Below the pieces are notes generated by a model. The model ran no database searches. It had not been told where the DNA came from and was given only the letters and a program-made list of their open reading frames with translations. The translations under genes were made by a program, and so were the position numbers. Positions 12,263 to 24,761 of a stretch of 64,000 nt of DNA are shown piece after piece. This DNA comes from Promerops cafer (lineage: Eukaryota > Chordata > Aves > Passeriformes > Nectariniidae), in NCBI GenBank assembly GCA_013398275.1, contig VZSE01001754.1:324515-388514 (forward strand), written 5' to 3'. Every line of letters begins with the position of its first letter. The stretch's first letter is position 1.

Positions 12263-15200
12263 GGAAAACAACAACATCCAGGTCGGCCAAGTCCCTGTCT
12301 TTACACTTTGGTCCTTAGGCTATGGCTTTCTAACTACCTTGCACCTGTGTAAATAGGGAGGCAGGTGCAAAGTCCCCTGTGCTGTGGCAGCCCTGCCTTG
12401 GGAAGGCAGGAACGCAGAGACGTCCTCAGAGGGTGGCTGAGCAATGTCCTTGTCCTCCCTTACCTCTGCTGCCTGCCCCAGACAGCACGACTTGTGTCCT
12501 CCCCGGGCAGGAGGCATTGCTCGGGCAGTGTGAAAGCATGTAGTCAGCACCAGAGATTTCATGCTCTGGCTCTTGAAATCCAATATGAAGCAGTTGCCTT
12601 CTCTCCATCCCACAGGCTCATTACACAGCTCCATGTGTGGCCTCTCCCCATAATTAACCTGAGGGGGTTACTTTCCTTTTCTAATTTGTAGGAAGTGGCT
12701 CATGACATCTGTTGCAGCCCCGAGGCTCCTTCCTGCAAACCTTTAGCTGGTTCTTGTTGAAAGAAAAGGCAACACAAAGAGGTGTAACAATTAACTGGGT
12801 TGAGTCCTGGCTTTGAAAACAGCATCTTTCAATTGCTCAATAAAAATCTGCTGAGAGCAGAGGACAGTGAATATTCTTTTTAAAGGGAACCATGGGCTTA
12901 AACCTCATGACTAAGTATCTTCATTTCTCTTCTTGTTTACACTTCAGGGAAAAACTTAACGAACAACAACTGAATTAAGAAGAGTTTTAATGTGTTTTGC
13001 TTTTTTATTCTGTTTGTCTCATGATACAAAATTATAATAGTGCTCTTCCTCACAGTTCACCCTTTCTCCTTTGTAGACTTGCACTTACCTCTTGCATCAT
13101 ACCTTAACTGGGACTTGATACTGCAGGGAACTCCCCTATAAAAGCCACTGGAGAGTTTGATCCTGAAACTTAAGTTTGATCCTAAGACTTTTGGCAATGA
13201 GAAACATCTTTCCTAGATTCTAAAGGAAAAAGAGATCATTTGGATTCTCTTATCAAAAGAAAGCTTTCCAGTTTTATCATTGTACTTTGGAGTTAGGTGA
13301 TGTTTTGGCAAGGAAAAAATCCAAAAGAGATAGAAAGGTGCACCAGCCTATTCTGTAGGAGGGAAATCACTGAGGTGGGTGGGTGGGGAGCTGGTTCTCA
13401 GCAGCCAAGCTAGTTTGAGGTGATGCTCTCCCAGTCTCACTTCTTGGAGCTCTTTATTATTCTTATAAAGTCAGTATTCCTCAGGTCATGAAGAGAGGAA
13501 AGCTGTACAGGTGCATCTTAGAGCTGTGAGAACATATGTAACTCTTACTGTCACTGATTTATTACAGGGCTTGCAATGAGATTTTTCTGATCTGGGCCGT
13601 GGCTGTTCTGAGAAACATAAATTTCTATCCTAGACCTAAAATATCTTTTACAGTCGATCAATTTTGATATACTTTCATCCCAAATTTGTACTTCCCCTCA
13701 AGTTGGCATCTTCTGACTGAAATGCAGGCAGCTGGAAATGGTTGACTGTAATCTCACCCGACCTCTTGCGTAGCGTGCTGCACAAAATCTCTCATGGTCC
13801 TTTCTGCAGCGTTTCTGTTGGGCACAGAGCATGAGTTGTGTGTAGATAAAAACCCTTTTAGAAAGCTGCCTGCCCTGTGTTTACAGCAGGCAGTTGTAGC
13901 CTGAGTCAGGCAGCTCTGACCTCCGCCAAGGCTGGTGATACCTTAACAGCAGTTGTGTGTGTGTGTACTGCCGTAACAGCAACTGAATGAAAAAGGCTTT
14001 GAAGTTGCTGGCTGGCTGGGGAGCAAAAGTCCCTTCATCTTTCAGCACCAGTCGTGCTTGCCAGGCTATCCAGTGCTACTGAAAGCCCCCTCCCTGCTCC
14101 TGATTGTGAGTGTAATGAAGATGACTGATAATCAAAGTGCCATTTGCCTCCTGCTCTCCATGCACAATGGAAGCAGCCTGGTGGGTCCTGCTGAGATTCC
14201 TACCTGTGTAAGGGCTTTTTAGGTTGATGATTCTTACTGGAGAGTTTTACAGGAAAGGAATCCCTTCCTTCCTGGGCTGAGCTGCTGTTGTGTGAGGGCT
14301 TGCAGGTGAGCGGTGTCTGAAGTTTTGAGTTTTGTGGAGCACTTCATGGCAGCTTGGTCAGATTGTGGCCCTTGCTCCAGAGCTGTTTCAGATCCAAGAG
14401 CAGGGACTCTGCAGAGCTGAGTGCACTGTCTCCTGCAAAATCAACAATCATCCAGTGTGATGAACCCAGGTCTAAATCCCTGTTGTCTCCCAGCTGTTGG
14501 CTGATTAGGGTGGACTGTGCTCTGCCACATCCAAGCCATCAATCTGTCCTCTTGGGAATGGACCAGTGCCCCCACCCTGCTCCCTGTGCCCTGGGATAAC
14601 AGCAGCAATATCCCTACGTAGCCCTCGCTCCCCATGAGTAAGGCTGGAGCTGTACCTGGGGTGCAACGTGTGTCAGGGAAGAAACATTTCTCCTCACAAC
14701 ACTGCACAACTACAAGGGCTCTTTTAGTTTTAACACTGTATTTGAAAGGTCTGCTTGGCAAAGAGCTGAATGGCCCCATGAGCTGTGTGAAGGGGAAACA
14801 TACTTGGCAGGAAATATATGGCTCTGTTAATAAATAACAAGGATTGTGTGAATGCTGTGTAGGGGGCTACAGCCAGGACCAGGCTGTGGGGATGCAGAAT
14901 TGAGGGTTCTGTTCCAAGGGCAGGGGGGCTTTTGTGTGGGATGGTGATATGGGGATGTATCCAAATGTGTAAGGTCCTGGTTAAAAGCTGGTGGGCATGA
15001 GGGTTGCTGAGCTGGCTCTTACAGAGAACAATAGTACAGGGAGAACATCACTTGGGCTCTGCAGATCTATGGGTGAAAGGGCTCGAGGAAGAAGTGGAAT
15101 CCCTGCCATGTCCTCAGCATGTCATACTTTGCTTTGTGAACATCAGAAAATTATTGTGTGAGTTCCTCCAGAAGTGCTGCTTGCTTATGTCTTGGGAGGA

Positions 15201-17682
15201 GAGGAGAGGAGAGGGTGGAGGGTCAGGGGACAGTAAAAAGTACAGCTGACATATTGTCTTCAAGTGACCTGTGACAGCTTTAGCCACTGAAGCCCTGACC
15301 TGCCCAAGTGCTGATTTGTTGATCTCAGATTCACACTGCAGGGGCTGTGTCCTGCTAGAGGGGCTCTCCTTGGGATTCCCTAAGAATTGCTCAGATTTGG
15401 TCTTCTGATATTACCTTGTTATGTCCCTGGTACAAAATACTTCTTCCCCTGCTCATCTCATTCAATTTCAGGTTACTTTACAGGCACTAGAATAATTTAA
15501 TGATGCTGTGGTTGAGATAGAGATTTAAATTTAGACCTAAGTGATATGGAAGAAATAACATTAAGAAGTTGGGGTCCAAGCCTTCAAACTCAAATGTTTA
15601 ATAACAGATGCCTAAATCTGCACAGGCATTTAAATGTGTTGCCTTCTCCTGATCTGTGAAGACCGTTAAGCAGTTAATTCTATTCATTTAATGTGAATTT
15701 AATAGGCAGGCATCCTCTGCTACTTGCTGAGGACCATCCCCTCCACAAAGGAAACAGAGGCTCCAAATGACTACAGAAAATCTTGGATTTCATCCTAGCC
15801 AAGTCTTGCAGCAGACCATAAAGCTGTAACGTTCCCCTTCCCAGAACCATGACTCAGTCTCCAATACTCAAGAGGATATTAAGATATTTAAAAATTCACA
15901 TTTAGGCACTGGTTACTTGTTTTCTGGCTAAGCGTTCAAATTCTCAAGCTTTCCACAAGCTTGTCACCACAACAGCTAAAAAATTCCTTAAGGTTCATCC
16001 TTTTGTGTTATCCCATGACTCCAGAAGCTGTGACTACATGAAAACATAGTAAATACCATTAACTCAGGGTGAAAAGAGCACAGTTGGCATCTTGGATGGT
16101 TTTATGTAAGCCCTAATGTTACCAGCTTGGCTCTGCTCTTGTAAACCAAGGGCTACAAGGGGCACCTTCTTGTTCAGTTGCCTTTTTTCAGGAATTTTTC
16201 AGAGTCAGCACAGCCGAGGGAGGGTGAGGTCACTCCTCCTCCGCCTTGTGCCCCCATCCACAATGGAAGCATGTAAGCATCGATTGCAGATTTTTCTTTA
16301 ATTGAGTGAGATGGTTTGGAGAGAACCAGCTGTTGTTCCTCCTCCCCAGAGAGGGTTTTAAGCCGACATAACCCAGCAGCAGGGAAGGTGGATAGACGTG
16401 GGAGGGAGGTGGGAAGGAGAGCAGGTCCCCCACCTCCCCAGGCCGAATTACGCGTCTGTCACTGCCACGTCTTGGAGGAGATGGCTCGGGCAGCAGCTGA
16501 CGTAGGTTAAGCACTGCAAGAGCAGGACAAGTGCTGTGCCACTGCGTGTCTCAGCTGCTTGCGTGAGCCCAGTCCAGTGTCACCATGGAGGCACCCACAT
16601 CCCACCCCTCAAGGCTCCCCAGTGGTAGTGAATGGACCTTTATAACCCTGAAATAAAAGTGTGGCTGTGCAGTAACCATAGAGCTTGGCCCTAGCTAAGC
16701 CCTTGGTGGTTGGTAATGAAATTCAGGGAATTCCAGGCACAAGTACTTTGTCATCTCCCTCTGCTTTTATCTGGATGCCAGAAGCAATCTGTGCAGAGGA
16801 ATGGAAGATCTTGGAGGCCACGCAGATAACTCTGCAGCCTCCCAGGTGCCTGCACAAGGGAGGTCACTTTGCCGTGGTTTCACTTTCCCTGGAAGGGAAT
16901 TGGGGGATAGGGACTTACAGAGAGGGAAGGGGTGCATTACTGATGTGTGCATCCATCACTGCATACAGTGAAATGATAAGGTGCATCTGGCACGAGGTCT
17001 CAGTGCACTTCTTCCTCGCTGGCTGGCGTGGGGAGCTGCTGAGCTGCCCTGTGTCACAGCTCATTGGCTCCGGGCATGAAAGAATTCAGTTAATTTCATT
17101 TCTCGTTGACATTGCCACGCAGGGGAAGGGGTTACTTTTGCTTTTTAAAGTCTGATGTGCATGAAATCTTACGTATTCTGTGTTTGAGAAGAGCAGCTAG
17201 CGGCTGTTCCAGTGCACAGCTGCAGGAGCACCATGGAATGACATAACACCCATGAACTGCTGCGAGACGTGGAAGTTCAGGATGCTCCTGTATCACCCTT
17301 GGGTCTAGCTGAGAATTTTTGGAGGTAACACTTCTAGATGTTACCTAGATGCCAACTCATCATAGCTAAAATTTTGAGGGAATGATTGATTTTGGTCATT
17401 CATCAGGTTCATTTAAAAAAACCCAGCACTCGGCTATTATCATGTTTCACAACTGTGCCTGGGGGACTTTATCTTGGATCAGAAAAAGGCTAATTGTTGT
17501 ACAAATAAAGAATGGTAGGAATAAAATTGTCTCCCAGGGAGGTTGTGATTGCCATTTACTTTCTTCAAATGAAATGTAAGATTGTCTGATTTGGCATAGT
17601 TTGGGTTTGATCTACAATTTAGGTTACTTTTTACCAAAAAGCTTGAAAAGATAAAAAATGAATAGCAGCTGCCAGGATTGAA

Positions 17683-17723
17683 ATGAAACACTCCCAAACT
17701 CCCAAACATGAAACACTCCCAAA
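17683..17723. repeat. Small tandem duplication, 25-bp period
   Basis: The 16-bp word ATGAAACACTCCCAAA occurs at 17683-17698 and again at 17708-17723. An additional CTCCCAAA copy lies between them at 17699-17706. Confidence 0.85.
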
Positions 17724-18373
17724 AAATAGAACATCTGACCAGACAGAAAAATAGTCACAGATTAAACTTTTAGGAAAATGCTGAGGTTCTTACCTTCATT
17801 ATTTTTTGTTACCCCTCTTTGTAACAGGATTTTTCTTTTGACATTTCACAAAAATGTCCAGGGACTGTGAAACCATTTTCCCCTCACTTTCTTCATGGCT
17901 GCTGCAATTAGACTATGGCAAGGGGTTCTTGGGGTGTGGGAGCTTTTCCCCATGGTTTTTCTTACCCCACTGAGCAGAATTAGATGATCCAACAATAAAA
18001 ACAGCTGAGTCCAGTATTGCATTAGACCACTGCTCTTGCTGCTACTGGCTGAACTGCACTGGTTTTTTTTCTGAACTGTGGGCCAGTTTTTGCAGTGCAG
18101 ACAAGGCCATGGTTATTCTCTGAATGTGGTGATGTCATGCTGTTGCAGAAAGTAGGCTCTGCATGTGCTAAAATAGCCATGTATTTCATGATACAGAGGG
18201 AGAGCCCTCGTGGCTGTGGAGTAACATCACACATTTCATTGATACAGTGCTAAAGTTCTACTTCCACGAAATACGTGGCAATGCACACACATGTTTTTTT
18301 TGTATGTAGGTCAATGTCATGTCCTGATCTGCAAAGAGGTGTGATAAAATGCAGCATTTTTACATGCTGTTCA

Positions 18374-18395
18374 TGTGTGTGTGTATATATATATG
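18374..18395. repeat. (TG)n(TA)n microsatellite
   Basis: A short TG run passes directly into a TA run, ending in ATATATGC. It is a typical intronic dinucleotide repeat. Confidence 0.85.
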
Positions 18396-19848
18396 CATAG
18401 GAACCGATTGTAAGATGCTAAGCTTTGCAATCATCTTTTTGATTTATAAAAATTGATTTTAAATAATTTTTAGTAGCTTCAGTCATTTGTTGCATTGTTT
18501 GAATATCCTCTTTTGCCTCTTCCCTTTCCTCTTTGCCTTCATTTCCAGCAACAATCACTGTATTTTAGCACAGCCTGGGTGGCTTGTTGGGCATTTCCAG
18601 GGTCAGAGGAGTTGAGTGGGGAGATCAGCAGGAGCACTCAGGCTGTGCAGGCAGCAGCAGTGCTGTCATGGCAGCAGAGGTGCACCAGCACCAGCCAGAG
18701 CACAGTGTACCTTCCTAAAGGCACTGGGAGGGTGGGAGAGAGAAGGTACACTCTCTGCCAGGCTTGGTTTCTTTCCTTGAACACCAGCCAGAGGTTCTCC
18801 AAGGCACACATTTTGGCTGCTCATCTGTGCAGAAGCCCTTGCCCACCACACCTCTGCCGTGTCCTGCAGGCGCGTGGCTTTGTGCACAGCCCCGCACTGC
18901 AGTTCGAAGAGCGGCACTGCAAATGTTCACCATCCGCCGGGTTTTGGAGCTGGGTGTGTTCCTAACACCCTGGGCTTGCAGGATGACACAGGCTTACTCA
19001 CCACGAGCAGCGTGTTCACACAGGAGCAGAGGGACAGAGTCACCCCTGTATGAAATCCTAGGTCCCGTGGGTTGTGTGGGCTGGTTTGCCTTAAGGCTGC
19101 TGCACAAAGTTCCTTCCAGGTCAGACTGCTGCCCTTTAGTGCAACCTGGCTCTTGCTCAAGGGTGAAAATAGAGGGTTTCTTGTTCCAAAACAGCAGCAG
19201 AGCTGGTGGCCTCAGTCCAATGCACCTCCCAAACCAGAGTTGGCACCTATTTTCCTTACCTGTTTAGCCATGATTTATCCCACAGCCTTTTTCTGCAATG
19301 CCGTGTGGGTCTGGAGTTCTGCTGTCCTGTGTGTTGTGCAACCTCAAGCCAGACAGGGCTGAACTCTGTATCCTCCTCCTCTGTCATACCTGAGAACATG
19401 TTCCCTGTCATGGCAGGGAAATGCACAGTCTCTGTATAATACATTTTTCCCTCTGCTGTCAGAGATGTGAGTTCTGTGAGTACTGAAAGCACCCTAAAAT
19501 ACATATAAATAAGAGAATAGGCTCAGCTCTTGGCAGTTTGTAGAGCCACTGGAAGTCTTCCTCTTTACACAGCATGCTACGTCTTCCGTCTTTGCTCATC
19601 TCTTAAGTCTGAGTATTTTCATTTTGCTCTTTCCACTTCCCTCTGGGAAAAAAAAAAGTGCCTGGAGGTTGTAGGGCCATGGAGTCACCCCCTTCCTCCT
19701 CATAGTACATGATTATCCACCTTACTTATTTTATTGAAACCACAGAATATTAGGTTTGTGAACAGCTGCTGACTAGAAAAAGAAAGGTTTGTAGTACAGT
19801 CCTGGGGGAAAAAAGAAACAAAACAGAAAAGAGATGAGAATAAAAAAG

Positions 19849-19962
19849 AGGAGAAAAGAAAAGAAAAGAAAAGAAAAGAAAAGAAAAGAAAAGAAAAGAA
19901 AAGAAAAGAGAAAAGAAAAGAAAAAGAGAAAAGAAAAGAGAAAAAAAGAGAAAAGAAAGAGA
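19849..19962. repeat. (AAAAG)n purine-rich microsatellite
   Basis: Eleven perfect AAAAG units run from 19854 to 19908, followed by interrupted AAAAG/AG units to about 19960. The + strand is almost pure purine. The lysine-rich frame on + and the phenylalanine-rich frame on - across this array are artefacts of the repeat. Confidence 0.97.
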
Positions 19963-20346
19963 GCAGCTTCACATTATTTTGAAAGTCACTCCAAAGAAAT
20001 CCCTTTCACTTGGACAACGATTTCTTCTCCTGGGACATCTCTCTGCAATAGCTGTCCTCTTCCTTTAAGTGGTTAAATATTGAGAACGTGATATCTTGCC
20101 AGAAGAGTCTTGATTGCTCTACTTCAGACTAAATGGACTGGAAAAAAGAAAGAAGCTTTATAAGATTGGTGCTTTCTGCTAATTGTTCTGCAGAGAGGCT
20201 CATGCTAGTGCTAGTCTGTGTGCCAGGTAAAAAACTCTTATGGCACAGTTGTATTTCTTTCCCACTTCTGTACTGGGGGGATGTTTGCAGTAACATTGTC
20301 AGGGCTGCTTCTCTTTACCGTACCCGAGTGGATTTAAAAGATATGC

Positions 20347-20450
20347 AGATATGGCATGTAGGTTTTAGTGGTGGACTTGACAGTGCTGGTTTAATGGTTG
20401 AACTAGATCTTGAAGGTCTAAGCCAGATTGTTCTGTGACTCTGATTCTTT
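20347..20450 (+). repeat. CR1 LINE 3' end
   Basis: GTTTTAGTGGTGGACTTGAC, AGTGCTGGTTTAATGGTTG, ACTAGATCTTGAAGGTCT and a terminal TTCTGTGACTCTGATTCT match the order of the CR1 3' untranslated end, which finishes in a short ATTCT-type repeat. It is on the + strand and severely 5'-truncated. Confidence 0.88.
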
Positions 20451-20814
20451 GCAGATGTGTCATCATGAGCACGTCCACAGGCTGAAATGCTCACGCTGAG
20501 CTGGTTCCAGTCTTTGCTGTAACCCGTAGAGTTGCAGCTGACACTTGGTGTGTGCCCACATGACATGCCCATCATGTCATGTCACTGTGTTCCTAACTTC
20601 TTAAAGTGATGGATTTTCCCTGTTTTACCATGACCTGCCATGCTGCTGCTCCATAAATCAGTGGTTTCCTTTTCTGTCTTTCACAGAAGAAAATTTTACT
20701 GGAAAATGTGTGGGCACCTATTGACACAGTACACTGAGGCCTGCTGAGCTCCTCATGCAAGGCTGAGGTTTCCCAGCAGGGGATTTGTCCTGGAGTGGGG
20801 AGGGGTCACCTGCT

Positions 20815-20970
20815 TGTCATAGTAGAGCACTGGGAGTCAAAACTGGATTCCTGATGCTGCTGCTACCAACTCACAGGGCAGCCTTGGGCAAGTCTCTCTC
20901 TCTCCCCACGGGCTGCATTATGTTTGCAGTGCAGCTGATGTGAAATGAGGCAGAGATGCCAGCAGGGATC
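20815..20970 (+). repeat. MIR-like CORE-SINE remnant
   Basis: TAGAGCACTGGGAGTCAAAA, then CTGGATTCCTG, a TGCTGCTACCAACTCACAG segment, CCTTGGGCAAGTCTCTCTC and finally GTGAAATGAGGCAGAG follow the MIR core and tail order on the + strand. The CCTTGGGCAAGT word is the hallmark. It is an ancient amniote SINE, non-autonomous and without coding capacity. Confidence 0.75.
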
Positions 20971-23900
20971 CTGGCAGCAGTTGGTGTGTGATATAGATGG
21001 ACCCGGTATTTTCCTGTCTCTGATATGTGGGAGACCACCAGACAAAGCTTTTTGAAGCCTTTAATTCATAATGTATCCTGTGCCATCCTTATAGGGACAG
21101 GCAGCTATGCAAAGTATTATTACTCCTGGTTCTTGTATTCCTGAAGGGAATAGTGAGCAAGAACACCTTCTAGAGAACTTCCCATGCACAACTGAAGTGG
21201 AAGGAATGAAACTGTTCACCTTCAAGATGGCATTTCCCCTTCTTCCCTAAATTTTGGGATTTGGATAGTTTGAACCAGCACTTTTTTATTGTTTTGCCTT
21301 CTGTATTTGAAACACCAGATCACTATACCTCCTCTGTGCTGGATGTGCTCCAGCCTAAACAATCTCCATTCTGCTTGCTTAAATTCCTTTCTATAGTTTC
21401 AGCTGAATGTGGAATTCTTTTCTGCTTCTCTGTCTAAATTGCCATGTGCCATTCCTCAGGGCTGTGGGACAGCTCGTGTGTTCCTCCCTGCAAGTGGCAG
21501 CATCTCGGTAGTGTGTGAAGCAGGGTCTGTGTAATCCTTTGGGATCTTTCAGGATAAAAAGCTGCTCTGTATCAGTGTATGATAAATACTATATCATTTT
21601 CATTGTCATTCTGGATTCAGGAGTGAAATTATCCCACTTAGTTAAAGCAGGATGAAGTGTCTATTTTCATATTTGTTTAATTGAACCACTCAGCATGTCT
21701 GATAGTAATGGCTTTATTTGAAGCATGTGGTTCTTATGAGCTGTTAAGATACCAATAGCATTTGGATTAGTCTTTTTGCCAAGAAAGTCAGGTCAATTCT
21801 TCAGGAGAATTTTTGAAAAAAACCCCAAAAACCTAAAGCAAACTTTATTTTAGCAGTGTCTTGAATTTCACTTTAGGTTCCATAAATATTTGTCAGTGTT
21901 CCTTTATAATACCCATGAGAGCCCTTGGCAAGACATGGGGTCTATCTCCAGAACACGGAATATAAATAAATTCCCCAAACCATGCTGGAGAATTGGAGGT
22001 AACTTTAGCCCGTGCAAGAGACCTGAAGCCAAGCGAAGGGGTGATCGTGGTTCTTGAATTACTATTTGTAGAGAGAAGAGGGAATGAGAGGAAAAAAGAA
22101 CTACTGAGAGACGAAAATCTAAACATCAGTAGAAGGTATGTGGGAGCCCACACTATCCAGTGCAGGAAGGTGGAGGTCATTTACCAAGGCAATGACAGGA
22201 AAGTGATTTCTGCTTGGATTGCAGTTGCTGTCTCCTCCTAATGCTTCCAGAAAAGTTAACAATATTTTCCCATGCCCTAGAGAAAAAGGGAGGAAATTTT
22301 ACATTTTTGATGAGGACTGGTAATGCCATCTATTTCAGAAGATGAGGCCAAAAAAGCACTGGGGAGCCACCCTATGAGCCCCCTTCCCCCAGTTTCCTCT
22401 GAATACCTTTGATATTCCCGAGATCTTGGTTCACTTCTGTGGTTTTCAGCACTATATCTAAGAAAAAGAAAAAAAAGAAGCCTGTGATGATTTCAAAGAC
22501 TTGCCTACAGTTAAGTACTTAACCAGAGGTTTAGGGTGCAGGGCTTTTGATTTAAGAGCAAGCCCTGTTCTGTGCAGTTGAGGGGGGAAATAGCTGAAAT
22601 TTTATCCTATCCCTGACCACAGATTGAGATTACCAAAGCTGCACAAAAGCAGGGAGTCAGAATGAAGGAGGTGTATTGAAGGAAGCAGGACCTTGGCTTC
22701 TAGCAATGCGCTCTGGTTGCTGGATCAACTCCAATAAAAATTTAAATTCAGACAAGCTGAATGCCTTATTTGTCTGGTTAAGGGGAAAGAAGGTGGGGAT
22801 GGGTGAAGTTTTTCCTTTACCTCTGAACATTAAAATAATAGTAGTAGGATGTGAGAAGTATGTATTCCTTGAGAATCAACTATTGTAATATCAGATAGTT
22901 GATGACGGGGTTTTTTTTCCTCTTTATGTGCTCAAGCTGGAAAATTGCAAAGCATGGATAAATAGAGGTGTGAGAGGGGTTTGGTGGAGGAGAACCTCTT
23001 TTATAGTGAGATGGGAGCCTATCTGTCCATGGATTTAGAATACCCTACAAAATGCTTGGCAACTTTGATCTCCCTTAAAATTAATGGGAATTGAGTGTTG
23101 CTGACACTTCACAAGATCAGCGTGTCTCTTTGCATGGAGAATTTCCAGCAATGATCAATGATCTCCATACCAGTCCTCAGTTGTCTGCAAGTACTAAAAG
23201 TATAAAGGAACCATTAACCCCATGTTTTCTGCTTTCACAGACAGCTGTCTGGGGCCATGTAGCAGTTGATATTCTATAGCTTTCTATTCCTGCCACACTG
23301 TTCCTGCGTAGGGTTTTGGAAATGTGACTGAGGTTTGCCAGCAGTTCCTTAATCTAGTTACTATGGAAGTTAAGGAAAAAAAATCAGGTAACAATCTCCA
23401 TCTGCGAAACTACTCTGGTTTTGTGACTGGGATTCATACACTGCATAGTCAGATCATTTTTTACTTAAAAATACCCTCTCTCCCTCACCAAAACAGGAAG
23501 CATCTTTCCAGGAATGCTTGGGAAAGTGTTTGACTTTTATGTGACTGAGATAACTGGAAGAAGTATTAAGGCTAGAAAAAGTTTAGCCAGACAGAAATAC
23601 CCATCATACTCGATAGATGTATTACCTGTGCTCAATCTGTTGTATTCTTATTACTCACATTTTTCCTCCCAGGCTGGTTATTTTCATAAAAAAATATGGA
23701 GTTTCAGTTATCCTTTGGAGCTTCATAAAACTTTCTTAAAAAAGCTTTGCAGCCCATTTCTTAATCCTATTCCATCGTACAGCTCATGCCAACAGTACGG
23801 TTTGGCAAGGGGCTGTTTACCTTTCTGCACCATGTCCAGAAAAAGTGCAGGAGGGGCAGAGCCACAGCCAGTGTGTGCTGGCAGGGTGCACACAGGCACT

Positions 23901-24518
23901 TCTCTGCCTGCAGCAAGAGCTGCGTTACTGAGAGGTCTGTGCAGCATTTACAGGAGCTGAGCACCAGCTCCTGGCCAACGAAGAAGGACGGGAGGGATGC
24001 TCGCTTTGTTCCTGTACCCAGGGCTTTGGTTTACACAGCTCCATTGTATTGCACAGGGCCTTCCTGCCCTGCAGCTTGACTTGCTCCGTGACAAATTATT
24101 CCTTAATTACTGGATGGCAGAAGAAAAGCTTTACAGCCCTGAGGTTATTCCTAACAAATCAGGTTACAGAAGACTTGAAAATTATATTGAGCAGAAAAGC
24201 ACCATGAGGTTTCCTTGGGTGCTTGGGCTGTGTTAAGCTTTACTAAGGCAATGTGCTAATGAAGCTTGTTAAAATGCAATTATATGTTAATGCTGTGGGT
24301 GCAGAAATGAGGATAATCAGCAGAGAGGTGCTAGTGAAGCTGTTGTGATTAGCATGATTTGTGTGTGTCACTGCTGTGCTCAGGGCCTTTACCCCACTGT
24401 GCAAGGTGCTGTGTGAACACCAGAAGGCTGTGCCTCAAGAGCTACCTGGGGGTATGAGAGGAAGGAGGATGGCAGGAAAATGGGTGGAGAAAAGCAGCCA
24501 TGAGATCGTAAAATCTTA
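20971..24518. other. Unique intronic sequence, no gene seen
   Basis: No coding exon or RNA gene was recognised. Around 23061-23110 a short AATGGGAATTGAGTGTTGCTG motif resembles the tail of an old reptile/bird repeat. The block 24080-24380 is listed separately as a candidate regulatory element. Confidence 0.5.
24080..24380. promoter_or_regulatory. Candidate conserved intronic element
   Basis: This 300-bp block contains dense AT-rich homeodomain-like cores (CCTTAATTACTGG, TGCAATTATATGTTAATGC, GTGATTAGCATGATTTG) and no repeat signature, microsatellite or long open frame. The texture is that of vertebrate conserved non-coding elements. No conservation was measured, so this is an inference from composition only. 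Confidence 0.25.
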
Positions 24519-24761
24519 TAATCACAGAATGGTTTGGGTTAGAAGGAACCTCAAAGATCATTTAGTTCCAAACTCCCTGCCATGGGCAGAGACACCTTCC
24601 ACTAGACCAGGTTGCTCCAAGCCCCATCCAGCCTGGCCTTGAACACTTCCAGGGATGCAAGAGCCACAGCTTAACAGGACAACCTGTTCCAGTGTATGCT
24701 GAGTAAAGAATTTCTTCCACCCATCTGATCTAAATCTCTTCTTCTTTTAGTTTTAAACTAA
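24519..24761 (-). repeat. CR1 LINE 3' fragment
   Basis: The + strand reads ATCACAGAATGGTTTGGGTT, AAAGATCATTTAGTTCC, CTGCCATGGGCAGAGACACC, CACTAGACCAGGTTGCTCC, GGCCTTGAACACTTCCAGGG and CAACCTGTTCCAGTG in the exact order of a reversed CR1 3' end. It is the least diverged CR1 copy in the window. A 5'-truncated copy with no coding capacity. Confidence 0.96.

Larger units (their letters stand above)
9841..19848. other. Unique intronic sequence with minor simple repeats
   Basis: No coding exon was recognised. A (TG)n run occurs at about 13954-13966, a (GGAGA)n-like stretch near 15194-15214, an L2/MIR-like fragment near 12195-12262, a tandem 25-bp unit at 17683-17723, and a (TG)n(TA)n run at 18374-18395. 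The largest open frames (about 156-167 codons near 11.2, 16.7 and 18.5-19.3 kb) have no recognisable domains. Confidence 0.55.

Noticed and set aside
18495..19439. Several overlapping open frames of 77-167 codons
   Set aside because: Moderately GC-rich intron gives chance frames on both strands. No domain signature or splice structure.
19700..20076. Lysine-rich open frame on + and phenylalanine-rich frame on - over the purine array
   Set aside because: Both are direct translations of the (AAAAG)n microsatellite and have no gene-like context.
20133..20226. A short frame ending LMLVLVCVPG just before GGTAAA, resembling a signal-peptide exon with the right phase
   Set aside because: The hydrophobic run is too short, the donor is weak (GTAAAA), and the sequence does not match FGFRL1 leader expectations. 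Chance is likely.
24361..24440. Possible SINE-like words (CAGGGCCTTTACCCCACTGTG, GGTGCTGTGTGAACACCAGA)
   Set aside because: They resemble parts of old amniote repeats but are too short to call an element.
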